A stretch of 64,000 nucleotides of DNA. Origin: Psychroflexus salarius. Lineage in GTDB: Bacteria; Bacteroidota; Bacteroidia; Flavobacteriales; Flavobacteriaceae. Location of the stretch: NCBI RefSeq assembly GCF_900129035.1, contig NZ_FQTW01000004.1, forward strand, positions 124,001 through 188,000. Reading direction: 5' to 3'. The translations under genes and the position numbers were made by a program. The notes beneath the pieces were generated by a model. That model made no database searches. It was not told where the DNA came from and was given only the letters and a program-made list of their open reading frames with translations. This document shows positions 8,375-17,945 of this stretch, in pieces. Each line of letters starts with the position of its first letter. Within the stretch, counting starts at the first letter, position 1.

Positions 8375-11272
8375 TTAGAATCTTAAGTAAACATTTAAAT
8401 AATAGGTTGTTCCATAACCCATAAAGTATCGGTTTCCAAACAATGCGCCGTTTGGTCTAGACATATCTTCTAATCTAGAAATATAATTTGAGGTACGTGA
8501 TTGCTCAAAACCACCTGTTTTGTAGACCTCATCTAATACATTGTTAACCACTGCAAAGAAACCAAGGAAGTAATCATCTATTCTCCAAGATTTACCAGCT
8601 GTAAGGTTAACCAACATATAATCATCAAATTTTTCTTGCTTTATTAAATCTCTTGCGATAGACTCGTTATACAAAGTATATGGCAGTCCAGCATGATCTA
8701 ATGCAAAGTTATCAGATCTTAAAATACCACTTGGGCTAATATACGAATTTGAGAAATGATTAACGGTTACACCTAAATTCCAATAATCAGGATCTCGATA
8801 TTCAAAACCTAATTGAAATACACGTTCTGGACCACCAGGTACATGTAAATCTTTCATATCTGTTTTGCCGTCACCAAATCTTAATTGTTGACCAGGAAAG
8901 TTCTGACTTGTAAGATAAAGGTCTGGATTATTAGTATAAACGTAATTACCAAATGACCCAGCAGCTTTCAATTTTAAGGTTGAATGCACTTGAGCTTCAA
9001 CACCAAACTCCATACCATAGTGGCGGCGATCCATGCCTGTCATCACTTCTTGCACAAAAGCACTAAAATCTGTCTGAGGCGCTTGTTCAAGGGAATGATT
9101 TGTTAAATCTTGTGTAAAATAAAAGCCTACATTGGTTTCATCTTGAAAACCTGCATAAAAACCTGTGACCCTAGCATTAAATAAAGGAGATTTAAAAATA
9201 TAACTTAGGTCTAAGGCTTGTGATTTAACTTCAGTCAAGCCATCAACAATTTCATGGGTTTGACGGGCATTACTATATGAATTCCTTATTGTTGGTGCGT
9301 TTTGCTGGTAAGCCGCGTTAAAATCAATTAAGTGGCGACCAGTAATTTTATAAACGGCTCCCGCTTTCAATCCATAAGTCGTAAAGTCAAGTTCTTCTCC
9401 TGGCCCAAATGAATTGTCTTCAATAATTTCTCCCGTTTCTTCGTCAAGCAATGTATAAAATCCGTTACGGAAATTACCTGTTCTTTGGTAAGTTGTTTTT
9501 CCAAATTTTGCACCTACATGAAAATCGATAGCTCTGTATTTAAATTGCAGTTGTGTAAAAGCATCATAGACTTCAGCATCAATATCATAATTATATTCAA
9601 ATCGATCTCCTTCTTGTACAAGACGATTTGGATTATTTAAATCACTTTGTGCTAAATCTCGAGCAACTCCACTCACAGTTTCACTTTCCTCAGCAAAGAA
9701 GTCGACATCTAGAAACTGTTGGCCTCCAAGTAAGTCTTCAACTTGTGCAAAATTTTCACTATGTAAGTTTCGATAATTCAGTCTTCCATTTAAGGTTATA
9801 TTTTCAGAAAGCTCAGCATTAATAATTGAATTAAATGTGAGTTGGTCATCTTCAATTCGGTCAGACTTTAACATATAAACAGAGTTACCTCCAAAGTTTT
9901 TATTCGCTAGATAAGCTTCAGACCAATCAAACTGTCCATCATTTACAAAAGCTTCCCTTGCATCATATGCATTTTGATAATCGGAAGCTGATGGCGTAAA
10001 ATCTTGTAGGTAATAACTTGGTAAATTCTGGTAATAAATAGGCGATGGATTTCTAGCTCCACCAAGGTATGTTTGTTCACCTGTGTTTGGGTTTGTGTAC
10101 AATTTCGTACCGCCATTTTCTAACCTTATACGAGAGCTGTAACCAGTTTGATAAGCGACATTTGTGTTTATAGATAACTTATCTGAAAGATCCCAAAAGT
10201 GATTCAGCATAAAAACAGGTTGCTCATTTCTATTTTCTCTTGTGTTTCGTTTCTCACCATTATGATAACCCCAGTTAGGATTATATTCATTCCCTCTTAA
10301 ATCAATAACTTCTTGAGTAATTGCAGTACTTGTCCCTCTGTGGTTAGGAGAATAAAAGCTAGAAAAATTCAAACTATGTTTATCGTTTAATTGTTTTTCA
10401 ACAGCTAAGAAAAAAGAATTAGCATCATATGATGTTCCTTCTTTAAAACCTTCTTCTCCAAAACGGCGAGACATTAAAACTGAATAAGACCAACCGCCAT
10501 TTAAAGCGCCAGAATTATAACTTCCCATAACTCGTCCTTGATAGCTACGATTTGATGATGCATAAGAAACACGACCGCCTTTTCTCATTTTTGAAGCACG
10601 CATGATGATGTTAGTTGTACCACCAATATCCCCAAAATTGTAATCACTTGCTTTTGTGTTTCTAACAAATACACGGTTACGCTGAACATCGTTCAAGCCA
10701 CCCCAAGTCCCCCAACTTGGTCTACCGTCGTATTGTTCATTCATTTCGATTCCGTTAATTAAAACTTTACCGCTAGCGTTATCAAATCCACGTGGATTAA
10801 AAAAGGCTGCACTAAAATCGAAAGCTGCGGCTCTTAAATACGTATCTTGTGATGAAGCCAACAAACCAGAAATGTTTGATGAAGAGACGTCATCTCCGTT
10901 TAGTTCGTTATCTGCAAGACTGATTGTACTAATTTGATAGTTCTCTTTAGTAATGTCATAATTTAAAAAAAGATCTCCTAAATCTAAAGTTTGACCTTCA
11001 TTAATAACAATAGGATACTTTTTAGATTCATAATCTTCTTTAGAAATTAGTAAAATCTGCTCACCTAGTGGTAAATTTAAACCTTCAAAGTTAAAAACCC
11101 CTGAATTGTTAGTAAGCACTTTAATTTCGGTACCATCGATGCTAATCTTTGCATTTGGAATTGCATCTCCAGAAACATCTTCGAACAATCGCCCTTTTAC
11201 GTTGGTTTGCTGTGCAAAAGACTGCAATGCTAAAAGGAATGTGAAAATGCTTAATAGTTGTAGTTTACGCAT
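8375..11272 (-). CDS. TonB-dependent outer-membrane receptor
   Basis: A 965-residue receptor: signal peptide (1-20, ending SFAQ), a carboxypeptidase-like regulatory domain (about 22-105, GRLFEDVSGDAIPNAKI), a plug domain (about 125-230, with PRGFDNASGKVLINGIEMN and IGGTTNIIMRA) and a 22-strand barrel ending in YYLNVYLRF with a terminal Phe. Such receptors import large substrates across the outer membrane using ExbB-ExbD-TonB energy. Neighbours are a DUF5689 lipoprotein downstream and a divergent secreted endonuclease-family protein, suggesting uptake of nucleic-acid or phosphate-containing material. The substrate is inference. Confidence 0.9.
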   Translation of the reverse strand: MRKLQLLSIFTFLLALQSFAQQTNVKGRLFEDVSGDAIPNAKISIDGTEIKVLTNNSGVFNFEGLNLPLGEQILLISKEDYESKKYPIVINEGQTLDLGDLFLNYDITKENYQISTISLADNELNGDDVSSSNISGLLASSQDTYLRAAAFDFSAAFFNPRGFDNASGKVLINGIEMNEQYDGRPSWGTWGGLNDVQRNRVFVRNTKASDYNFGDIGGTTNIIMRASKMRKGGRVSYASSNRSYQGRVMGSYNSGALNGGWSYSVLMSRRFGEEGFKEGTSYDANSFFLAVEKQLNDKHSLNFSSFYSPNHRGTSTAITQEVIDLRGNEYNPNWGYHNGEKRNTRENRNEQPVFMLNHFWDLSDKLSINTNVAYQTGYSSRIRLENGGTKLYTNPNTGEQTYLGGARNPSPIYYQNLPSYYLQDFTPSASDYQNAYDAREAFVNDGQFDWSEAYLANKNFGGNSVYMLKSDRIEDDQLTFNSIINAELSENITLNGRLNYRNLHSENFAQVEDLLGGQQFLDVDFFAEESETVSGVARDLAQSDLNNPNRLVQEGDRFEYNYDIDAEVYDAFTQLQFKYRAIDFHVGAKFGKTTYQRTGNFRNGFYTLLDEETGEIIEDNSFGPGEELDFTTYGLKAGAVYKITGRHLIDFNAAYQQNAPTIRNSYSNARQTHEIVDGLTEVKSQALDLSYIFKSPLFNARVTGFYAGFQDETNVGFYFTQDLTNHSLEQAPQTDFSAFVQEVMTGMDRRHYGMEFGVEAQVHSTLKLKAAGSFGNYVYTNNPDLYLTSQNFPGQQLRFGDGKTDMKDLHVPGGPERVFQLGFEYRDPDYWNLGVTVNHFSNSYISPSGILRSDNFALDHAGLPYTLYNESIARDLIKQEKFDDYMLVNLTAGKSWRIDDYFLGFFAVVNNVLDEVYKTGGFEQSRTSNYISRLEDMSRPNGALFGNRYFMGYGTTYYLNVYLRF

Positions 11273-11326
11273 TTTGTTAATTTAAATTAAATTGTCTTAA
11301 TTTTAAGAAAACATTATTTCGGGCTG

Positions 11327-11334
11327 CAAATGTA
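11327..11334 (-). promoter_or_regulatory. Predicted -7 box (TACATTTG) for the TonB receptor
   Basis: Minus-strand TACATTTG matches TAnnTTTG exactly and lies 55 bases before the receptor ATG at 11272. No TTG is found at the usual -33 spacing. The same extended form, TACATTTGCA, occurs before atpB. Confidence 0.5.
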
Positions 11335-11407
11335 GTTAAATATTGTTTATTGATTATTTTTGAGGCCTAAAAATAATCTAATTTTACATTATCTTAAAAT
11401 TGAATCT

Positions 11408-12448
11408 ATGTTTAAAAAGAGTTTACTCGTTGTTATTACAATCGCACTAAGCATTAACGTTTATGCGCAAAAAAAAGAATATAAAGTTAATACCATTGCC
11501 TTTTATAATCTTGAAAATTTATTTGACACTATTAACGATGTCACTAAAAATGATGAGGCCAGCCCAATTATGGAAATGAGTGAAGGCGTTCGCGCTAGCG
11601 TTTACGAAAAAAAACAAAAAAATATGGCTCGCGTTATTAGTAAGATTGGTTTCGATTTGGCTCAAAATGCGCCAGCCATTGTTGGCGTTTGCGAAGTAGA
11701 GAACTTTGATGTATTACAAGACTTGGTCAATCAACCCGCTTTAAGAAAATACAATTACGGCATTGTACATTATGATTCTCCAGATGAACGTGGAATTGAT
11801 AATGCGCTACTATACCAAAAAGCTATTTTTAAACCCACCTTTAGCGATACTGAAGAGCTTATCATGTACAGAGGAAGTGATCGGAGTAAACGAGATTATA
11901 CCAGAGATCAGCTCTACGTAAAAGGTTTACTTGACGGCGAAGAAATACATTTTTTAGTTAACCACTGGCCTTCACGTGGAAGTTCTGAAGCTAAACGAAT
12001 TTTAGCAGCGAAATCATCTCGATCTGTCGTCGACTCCATTCAAGGTGCGGATCCGTATGCAAAAATTATGATAATGGGCGATTTTAATGATGGACCTTAC
12101 AACAAAAGTATTACTGATAACTTATTAGGCGTGGGCAAAAGACGCAAAGTAAAACTAAAAGAACTCTATAATCCTTTTGATAAAATTTACAAACAAGGTA
12201 TCGGCACGATTGCTTGGAGAGATACATGGGATTTATTTGATCAAATTATGATGTCTAAATCACTTATTCAAAAAGATTATAGTACTTATCAAATGTACAA
12301 AGCCAGCGTATTTAATGCTAATTTCTTACAAAACCCTGAAGGGCAATATAAAGGGTATCCTTTCCGTGCATTTGCTGATGGTGGTTTTACGGGTGGTTAT
12401 AGCGACCACTTCCCAGTATTTGTACATATTATTAAAGAGGTAAATTAA
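11408..12448 (+). CDS. Secreted endonuclease/exonuclease/phosphatase-family protein
   Basis: A 346-residue secreted enzyme of the EEP (DNase I-like) superfamily that cuts phosphodiester or phosphoester bonds with a divalent metal. The start is ATG 11408, giving a clean signal peptide (MFKKSLLVVITIALSINVYAQ without its last residue); a TTG at 11360 only adds a non-signal extension. Superfamily motifs seen: FYNLENLFD near residue 32, VGVCEVEN with the metal Glu, LVNHWPSRG, MIMGDFNDGP and the final SDHFPVFV. It is divergent from a TonB receptor and DUF5689 lipoprotein. Whether it attacks nucleic acids or smaller phosphoesters is not visible. Confidence 0.88.
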   Translation: MFKKSLLVVITIALSINVYAQKKEYKVNTIAFYNLENLFDTINDVTKNDEASPIMEMSEGVRASVYEKKQKNMARVISKIGFDLAQNAPAIVGVCEVENFDVLQDLVNQPALRKYNYGIVHYDSPDERGIDNALLYQKAIFKPTFSDTEELIMYRGSDRSKRDYTRDQLYVKGLLDGEEIHFLVNHWPSRGSSEAKRILAAKSSRSVVDSIQGADPYAKIMIMGDFNDGPYNKSITDNLLGVGKRRKVKLKELYNPFDKIYKQGIGTIAWRDTWDLFDQIMMSKSLIQKDYSTYQMYKASVFNANFLQNPEGQYKGYPFRAFADGGFTGGYSDHFPVFVHIIKEVN

Positions 12449-12465
12449 CCACAAAACTTAATTGA

Positions 12466-12500
12466 ACTAAAAAAGCCTCGTGAATCGAGGCTTTTTTAGT
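12466..12500. terminator. Bidirectional terminator between endonuclease and atpG
   Basis: A perfect 15-bp inverted repeat, ACTAAAAAAGCCTCG (12466-12480) with its complement at 12486-12500, around the 5-base loop TGAAT. The arms carry A and T runs so it can stop transcripts from either side. It lies between two convergent genes (stops at 12448 and 12521), as expected for a shared terminator. Confidence 0.92.
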
Positions 12501-12520
12501 TTTGAAAAATATGTAAATAT

Positions 12521-13384
12521 TTATGAGCTTAATGCTTCTGCTCCAGCAACAATTTCTAAAATTTCATTTGTAATCGCTGCTTGACGTGCTTTATTATATG
12601 ATAATTTTAAACCATCTCTCAATTCTGTTGCGTTATCTGTTGCTTTATGCATTGCCGTCATTCTTGCGCCATGCTCAGAAGCAATGGAATCACGAAGCGC
12701 TTTAAATAATTGAATCTTTAATGACTTAGGAATTAACTCATTTAAAATTTCAACTTTGCTTGGCTCATAAATATACTCTGTTGAAGCAGCATCTTGTGGC
12801 GTTTCAGTTGAAGTTTCTAATGGTAAAAACTGTTCAGCCTTAACTATTTGTGTTGCTGCATTTTTAAAGCTGTTGTAAACGAAGATAATTTTATCATAGG
12901 TTTTATCTGCGTAAGCTTTCATAATATATTCAGCAATCTCGGCAACTTCATCGTAAGTTGGATTTTCAGTCACATTGGTATTAACATCAATAACTGTTTG
13001 ATTTTTCTTCAATATGTCGTTGGCCTTTTTACCGATGCTAAATAATTCAACTTCTGCAGAAGCATATTCATTCACAAGCGCATTAGTTCGTTTTACAATA
13101 TTCGAATTAAAAGCACCCGCCAAACCTCTATTTGAGGAAATAGGAACAATCAATACCTTTTCAACTGGTCTTACCTGCGTATAAGGACTTTGAGCATCAC
13201 CTTCTAAAGATGCGCTTAAATTTTGAAGAAGTTCTGTTAACTTTTCAGCATAAGGCCGCATTTTAGTGATAGCGTCTTGAGCTTTATTCAACTTTGCAGC
13301 CGAAACCATTTTCATGGCACTCGTGATCTGCATCGTTGAGGATACCGAGGTAATTCTGTTTCTTAATTCTTTTAAATTAGCCAT
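12521..13384 (-). CDS. atpG: F1F0 ATP synthase subunit gamma
   Basis: A 287-residue central-stalk subunit that turns inside the alpha3-beta3 head and couples proton flow to ATP synthesis. The N-terminal helix LKELRNRITSVSSTMQITSA and MKMVSAAKL, and the C-terminal helix ending NEILEIVAGAEAL, are the two halves of the coiled coil; the middle is the Rossmann-like body (LIVPISSNRGLAGAFN). It is the last gene of the atp run, 14 bases after atpA, and is followed by a strong terminator at 12466-12500. Confidence 0.97.
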   Translation of the reverse strand: MANLKELRNRITSVSSTMQITSAMKMVSAAKLNKAQDAITKMRPYAEKLTELLQNLSASLEGDAQSPYTQVRPVEKVLIVPISSNRGLAGAFNSNIVKRTNALVNEYASAEVELFSIGKKANDILKKNQTVIDVNTNVTENPTYDEVAEIAEYIMKAYADKTYDKIIFVYNSFKNAATQIVKAEQFLPLETSTETPQDAASTEYIYEPSKVEILNELIPKSLKIQLFKALRDSIASEHGARMTAMHKATDNATELRDGLKLSYNKARQAAITNEILEIVAGAEALSS

Positions 13385-13398
13385 AAGCTAAATGGTGT

Positions 13399-14979
13399 TT
13401 AAGCTTTATATTTTGAAGCAACTTCTTTAGCAGCACTTTCTAAAGCATCGGTTGCTTCATCGGTTAACTTACCAGATTTCAACGTTTTTAAAGCGCCCTT
13501 GTGTTTTGCTTCTAAATAATTAATGAAGTCAGTCTCAAATTCACGTACACGCTCTACAGGAACTTCTTTTAATAAGTTTTTAGTGCCTAAATAAACTGAA
13601 GCAATTTGATGCTCGACAGGAAAAGGATTGGATTCTGATTGCTTAAGCAACTCAACATTACGTTTACCTTTTTCAATAGTACTTTGTGTTGAAGCATCTA
13701 AATCTGAACCAAATTTAGCAAAAGCTTCAAGTTCACGGTATTGTGCTTGGTCAAGTTTTAATGTTCCAGCCACCTTTTTCATCGATTTAATTTGGGCAGA
13801 ACCACCAACACGTGATACTGAAATACCAACATCAATCGCAGGTCTAACACCTGAGTTAAATAAATCTGTCGTTAAGAAAATCTGGCCATCAGTAATCGAA
13901 ATCACATTTGTTGGAATATAAGCCGAAACATCTGCCGCTTGAGTTTCAATAATTGGTAAGGCTGTTAGCGAACCGCCACCTTTTACTTTATCTTTCAATT
14001 GCTCAGGTAAGTCATTCATTTGACTTGCAATTTTATCATCGTTGATAATTTTAGCTGAGCGCTCTAATAATCTTGAGTGTAAGAAGAATACATCACCTGG
14101 ATAAGCTTCACGACCTGGAGGTCTTCTTAATAATAAAGAAACCTCACGGTAAGCTACCGCTTGTTTAGATAAATCATCATAAACAATTAATGCAGGACGA
14201 CCTGTATCTCTAAAATATTCGCCAATTGCAGCACCTGCCATTGGAGCATAAACCTGCATTGGTGCAGGATCTGAAGCATTAGCAGCAACAATAGTTGTAT
14301 AAGCAAGTGCACCTTTTTCTTCTAAAAGATTAGCAATTCCAGCAACTGTAGAAGCTTTTTGACCAATTGCTACATAGATACAGAAAACAGGTTCTCCTCT
14401 ATCGTAGAATTCTTTTTGATTCAAAATTGTGTCAATACAAACCGTCGTTTTTCCGGTCTGTCTATCTCCGATAACCAATTCACGCTGACCACGACCAACT
14501 GGAACCATAGCGTCTATAGCTTTGACACCAGTCTGCATAGGTTCAGAAACAGGCTCACGATAAATAACACCTGGCGCTTTACGTTCAAGTGGCATTTTAA
14601 TGGTTTCGCCTTCAATAGCGCCTTTACCGTCGATAGGTTGACCTAATGTGTTAACAACACGGCCTACAATACCTTCACCAACGTTAATCGATGCAATTTG
14701 ATTAGTTCGTTTAACTGTATCACCTTCAGCGATTTCAACAGAAGACCCTAAAATAACCACACCAACACTGTCGGCTTCAAGGTTTAATATCATTCCTTCT
14801 AAACCACTTTCAAACTGAACAAGTTCACCGTATTCAGCATTGGTTAAGCCGTAAACGTTAGCGATACCATCACCAACCTTTAAAACTGTTCCAACTTCTT
14901 CTAGTGATGCTTCTGATTCGAAGCCAGAGATTTGCTTTTTTAAAATTGCTGAAACTTCAGCAGGATTTACTTCAGCCAT
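13399..14979 (-). CDS. atpA: F1F0 ATP synthase subunit alpha
   Basis: A 526-residue regulatory nucleotide-binding subunit of the F1 head. Walker A is GDRQTGKTT at about residue 171; the family blocks [54 protein letters not shown] (read in parts) and [19 protein letters not shown] are all present. Length is normal for the family. It lies between atpH and atpG in the same direction. The catalytic beta subunit (atpD) is not in this window; in Bacteroidota atpDC is often at a separate locus. Confidence 0.98.
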   Translation of the reverse strand: MAEVNPAEVSAILKKQISGFESEASLEEVGTVLKVGDGIANVYGLTNAEYGELVQFESGLEGMILNLEADSVGVVILGSSVEIAEGDTVKRTNQIASINVGEGIVGRVVNTLGQPIDGKGAIEGETIKMPLERKAPGVIYREPVSEPMQTGVKAIDAMVPVGRGQRELVIGDRQTGKTTVCIDTILNQKEFYDRGEPVFCIYVAIGQKASTVAGIANLLEEKGALAYTTIVAANASDPAPMQVYAPMAGAAIGEYFRDTGRPALIVYDDLSKQAVAYREVSLLLRRPPGREAYPGDVFFLHSRLLERSAKIINDDKIASQMNDLPEQLKDKVKGGGSLTALPIIETQAADVSAYIPTNVISITDGQIFLTTDLFNSGVRPAIDVGISVSRVGGSAQIKSMKKVAGTLKLDQAQYRELEAFAKFGSDLDASTQSTIEKGKRNVELLKQSESNPFPVEHQIASVYLGTKNLLKEVPVERVREFETDFINYLEAKHKGALKTLKSGKLTDEATDALESAAKEVASKYKA

Positions 14980-15017
14980 AACTTATAATTGCGTTAATTG
15001 GTCTTGTGGACCGTTGC

Positions 15018-15548
15018 TTAATTTAATAATTTTCGTTTTAAGGTGTTTAAATTACCTTGTACACTTGCGTCAAATTGCAAGTCGTTAACTCTTAGGATAA
15101 ATCCACCGAGTATACTTTGATCTATAATATTTGTAATCGTAGCCGTATTACCTGTGACTGCTTTTACTTTAGCTTGTACTTTTTCTTCAATAGCGTTTGT
15201 CATTTTTACTGCAGTAGTAACTTGAGCATCTTGTAAATTATTCAATTGTTTGTAATGAACTATAAATTCATCTGCTACAAGACTTAAAAGGCTAATACGT
15301 TTGTTATCGCAAAGCACCTTGAATATATCAAGTACTATTTTATCTGCAAAAGAAAAAACTTCCTTAACCACAGCGAGTTTGTCTGAAAGGCTTACAACTG
15401 GGCTATGCAGAACAGCTTTAAGTTCTTTATTTTGCGTAGTTGTTGTAAAGATTTGTTGCATTTGCTTGTAGATTGTGTCTAGGTTATTATTTTCCTGAGA
15501 CAATTCTACTAGTGCTTTTGCATATCGTTTAGCAGCTCTTCTACTCAT
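15018..15548 (-). CDS. atpH: F1F0 ATP synthase subunit delta
   Basis: A 176-residue peripheral-stalk subunit that ties F1 to subunit b. It begins RRAAKRYAKALVELSQ, the usual first helix, and has the C-terminal signature GGFILRVNDLQFDASVQGNLNTLKR without breaks. It lies 3 bases after atpF and 38 bases before atpA. Confidence 0.95.
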   Translation of the reverse strand: MSRRAAKRYAKALVELSQENNNLDTIYKQMQQIFTTTTQNKELKAVLHSPVVSLSDKLAVVKEVFSFADKIVLDIFKVLCDNKRISLLSLVADEFIVHYKQLNNLQDAQVTTAVKMTNAIEEKVQAKVKAVTGNTATITNIIDQSILGGFILRVNDLQFDASVQGNLNTLKRKLLN

Positions 15549-15551
15549 GGT

Positions 15552-16052
15552 TTAATTGGCTTTAACGTCATCTAGCATTTTATTAATCAGCTCCATTTGC
15601 GATTTATCATCACTTAGGTCTTGCTTAATAACCTTTTCGGCAATTTGAAGTGAAAGTGTTGCAACTTGCTCATTAATTTCAGAAAGTGCAGCCTTTTTCT
15701 CAGACTGAATTGTTTCTTGTGCTTTAGCTATAATTGTATTCGCCTTTTCAGTGGCGTCTTCAGTTGCTTCTGCCATGATTTTCTTCTTCATTTCTTGAGC
15801 CTCTTTCAACATTTCATCACGGTCAGCTCTCGCTTCTTGTAACATTTTCTCATTATCGGCTTTAAGATTAGCCATTTCTTGTTTGGCTTTTTCAGCAGAT
15901 TCAAGAGCATTTTTGATACCTTCTTCTCTTGTATTTAAACTATCAAGAATTGGCTTCCAAGCAAACTTTCTTAACAATACAATTAGTATTATTAGGATAA
16001 TTCCTTGCCAAAAAAACAAACCAAAACTAAAGTCGTTAATTAACTTTTCCAT
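15552..16052 (-). CDS. atpF: F1F0 ATP synthase subunit b
   Basis: A 166-residue subunit with one N-terminal membrane helix (about residues 8-26, FGLFFWQGIILIILIVLL) and a long, highly charged coiled coil rich in Ala, Glu and Lys that forms the peripheral stalk. FAWKPI after the helix is the usual b-subunit junction. The gene is 79 bases after atpE, and that gap holds a terminator-like hairpin (16082-16115), unlike the tight spacing in the rest of the operon. Confidence 0.95.
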   Translation of the reverse strand: MEKLINDFSFGLFFWQGIILIILIVLLRKFAWKPILDSLNTREEGIKNALESAEKAKQEMANLKADNEKMLQEARADRDEMLKEAQEMKKKIMAEATEDATEKANTIIAKAQETIQSEKKAALSEINEQVATLSLQIAEKVIKQDLSDDKSQMELINKMLDDVKAN

Positions 16053-16077
16053 TATAAATAATATTCAGATTAATGTT

Positions 16078-16115
16078 AAAACAAACCGCTGCAACCAATC
16101 GTTACAGGCGGTTTG
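16078..16115 (-). terminator. Terminator-like hairpin between atpE and atpF
   Basis: On the minus strand, arms CAAACCGC-C-TGTAAC and GTTGCAGCGGTTTG pair over 14 bp with one bulged C and one G-U pair, around the loop GATTG, and are followed by TTTT. This lies inside the operon, after the c-subunit gene and 26 bases before the b-subunit start. It could be a partial terminator that raises atpE mRNA over the genes below, or a stability element protecting the atpE 3' end. Structure is seen; function is inferred. Confidence 0.65.
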
Positions 16116-16131
16116 ATTTTTTCATTTTTGC

Positions 16132-16329
16132 TTATGCTTTACCTAAAATAAGTGCAGCGAAAGCTAAACCTTCTAATAAGGCCGCAATAATAATCATTGC
16201 TGTTTGAATTTTTCCTGAAGCTTCAGGTTGACGAGCAATTGCTTCCATAGCAGAACCACCGATCTTTCCAAGACCCATACCTGCACCGATTACAATTAAA
16301 CCTGCTCCAACTAATACTGGAATTTCCAT
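16132..16329 (-). CDS. atpE: F1F0 ATP synthase subunit c
   Basis: A 65-residue hairpin of two membrane helices that forms the rotating c-ring. The cytoplasmic loop is AIARQPEA and the ion-carrying Glu lies in AALLEGLAFAAL at about residue 53. The residues near it do not form the set known for sodium-binding rings, so proton coupling is expected. Glycine-rich helix 1 (GAGLIVIGAGMGLG) is typical. It is preceded by atpB and followed by a hairpin before atpF. Confidence 0.97.
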   Translation of the reverse strand: MEIPVLVGAGLIVIGAGMGLGKIGGSAMEAIARQPEASGKIQTAMIIIAALLEGLAFAALILGKA

Positions 16330-16354
16330 AATTTACAATTTATATAGTTAACAA

Positions 16355-17458
16355 TTAAATAATTTCATTTGTTTCAAGCTCTTCATCATGAGCATGGTCA
16401 TGTTCTTCTACCGCTAAACCTATAAATAGTGCCGATAACATTGTAAAAATGTAAGCTTGTAGAAAAGCAACTAATAACTCTATAACCGAAATAAACAAAG
16501 CAAGCGCCAAAGATATTGAAGTGTCGGCATAAACATTTTTACCAACAAATATCAAGGCAATTAAACTCATAATTACAACGTGGCCTGCTGTAATGTTTGC
16601 AAATAGACGAATCATCAATGCAAACGGCTTTGTTAAGGTTCCTAATAATTCAATAGGGATTAAAATAATTTTCATTGGGACTGGCACACCTGGCATCCAG
16701 AAAATATGCTTCCAATAATCTTTATTAGCACTAAATTGTGTTATTAAATAAGTAAATAGTGCCAAACAAGCTGTTACCGCAATATTACCTGTTACATTAA
16801 CACCTAACGGTGTCATTCCTAATAAGTTTAATATCCAAATAAAGAAAAATACGGTTAACAAGAAACCCATAAATTTTCTATACTTTTTCTCTCCGATGTT
16901 AGGAATTGCAATATCATCTCTCACATAAATCACTAAAGGTTCTAAAACACGACCAAAGCCTTTAGGTAATTGAGAGTTTTTATAGTTTTTAGCCAAACTA
17001 CCAAACATCAACAACAACAAAACAGATGTTAGCAACATTGTAGTTACATTTTTTGTTATTGATAAATCAAGAGGTTTAGAATTAGTTGGGTGGTTATCTT
17101 CATCTAAAGATATAGTTCCTTCAGCGTCGGTTTTATAAATTTTTCCGTGATAGATTTTGTAATAATTTCCATCAACCTCAGCGACTGTTTCACCATGATG
17201 AAATTTTGAGGAAGAAAACACTTTTAACCCATCATCAATTAAAATAATTGGTAAAGGAAAGCCAACATGTTCTCCAGTTTCACCATCGCTCCAAAAGTTG
17301 AAATAGTAAGAGTCTTGTAAGTGATGATCGATATATGCATCGATTTCAGATTTTGAATCTACAGCGCCTTTGCTTTCATTATCACCTTTGGCAAATGTGC
17401 TGAGTGAACAAAAGACTACTAAACTTAAGATAAACTTGGTAATACTGAAGTTTTGCAT
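16355..17458 (-). CDS. atpB: F1F0 ATP synthase subunit a
   Basis: A 367-residue subunit from ATG 17458 that forms the proton channel beside the c-ring. It has a signal-like N-terminus, then an extra hydrophilic domain of about 100 residues that is common in Bacteroidota, then the membrane part from about residue 140. The essential Arg is in LTKPFALMIRLFANITAGH near residue 285. The C-terminus is His- and Glu-rich (EEHDHAHDEELE). An upstream TTG in the same frame at 17494 falls within the predicted -7 box, so it cannot be the start if that promoter is used. Confidence 0.95.
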   Translation of the reverse strand: MQNFSITKFILSLVVFCSLSTFAKGDNESKGAVDSKSEIDAYIDHHLQDSYYFNFWSDGETGEHVGFPLPIILIDDGLKVFSSSKFHHGETVAEVDGNYYKIYHGKIYKTDAEGTISLDEDNHPTNSKPLDLSITKNVTTMLLTSVLLLLMFGSLAKNYKNSQLPKGFGRVLEPLVIYVRDDIAIPNIGEKKYRKFMGFLLTVFFFIWILNLLGMTPLGVNVTGNIAVTACLALFTYLITQFSANKDYWKHIFWMPGVPVPMKIILIPIELLGTLTKPFALMIRLFANITAGHVVIMSLIALIFVGKNVYADTSISLALALFISVIELLVAFLQAYIFTMLSALFIGLAVEEHDHAHDEELETNEII

Positions 17459-17491
17459 TTGTATTGCGTTAATTCTTTTCAAATTTGGGTG

Positions 17492-17499
17492 CAAATGTA
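17492..17499 (-). promoter_or_regulatory. Predicted -7 box (TACATTTG) before atpB
   Basis: Minus-strand TACATTTG matches TAnnTTTG and lies 33 bases before the atpB ATG. A TTG occurs at 17525-17527, 25 bases further up, which is longer than the usual spacing. If active it gives the ATP synthase genes their own promoter apart from sprE and the bactofilin. Confidence 0.5.
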
Positions 17500-17561
17500 A
17501 TTAAATAATCTAAATATTTTACATCAAATTTTGAGAAGTTTTTAAAGGCAAAGAAGTCGTT

Positions 17562-17945
17562 TTATTCCTTAAATGATAATTTATCAAGAATATGCTTTGT
17601 CACTAAGATTTCATACACGACAGAAGCAAAATAAGGCAGAAAAAAAGCTATAAATTGTGTAACTTCAATTTCAATGCCTTTGTAATATTTTAATATTAAG
17701 AATAAGGCTATTTTAATTGTAGCAAAACCTAAAAAAACGAATCCAATTTGGTGCTTGAATAATTCACCTAAATACAATATCAAAAAAAGATAAATTGAAG
17801 TGATTAAAGCATTAAAACCATAACACCAATACATTAAATTATAATTTTCTACAGGTTCAAAAAAACGGTTAATAAAAAACAGAATTACCATTATGAAAAG
17901 GTAAACTGAAATTATAAACGCGGGCTTAAAGCTTGGTTTATTCAT
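17562..17945 (-). CDS. Four-helix membrane protein of the atp locus (DUF6168-like)
   Basis: A 127-residue protein made almost wholly of four membrane helices (about residues 9-26, 38-60, 67-86 and 97-118). It follows the AtpZ-like gene with an 8-base overlap and precedes atpB by about 100 bases. Proteins of this kind recur at this position in Flavobacteriaceae, and the place corresponds to the small I/Z genes of other atp operons, which have been linked to magnesium or calcium handling and ring assembly. No function can be read from the sequence. Confidence 0.7.
   Translation of the reverse strand: MNKPSFKPAFIISVYLFIMVILFFINRFFEPVENYNLMYWCYGFNALITSIYLFLILYLGELFKHQIGFVFLGFATIKIALFLILKYYKGIEIEVTQFIAFFLPYFASVVYEILVTKHILDKLSFKE

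Noticed and set aside
11360-11407. A 16-codon N-terminal extension of the endonuclease-family gene from a TTG
   Set aside because: It hides the signal peptide, has no conserved look and covers the likely promoter region.
12521-17458. ATP synthase operon looks broken because atpD and atpC are missing
   Set aside because: Separate atpDC loci are common in Bacteroidota and the operon ends in a clean terminator, so this is normal layout.
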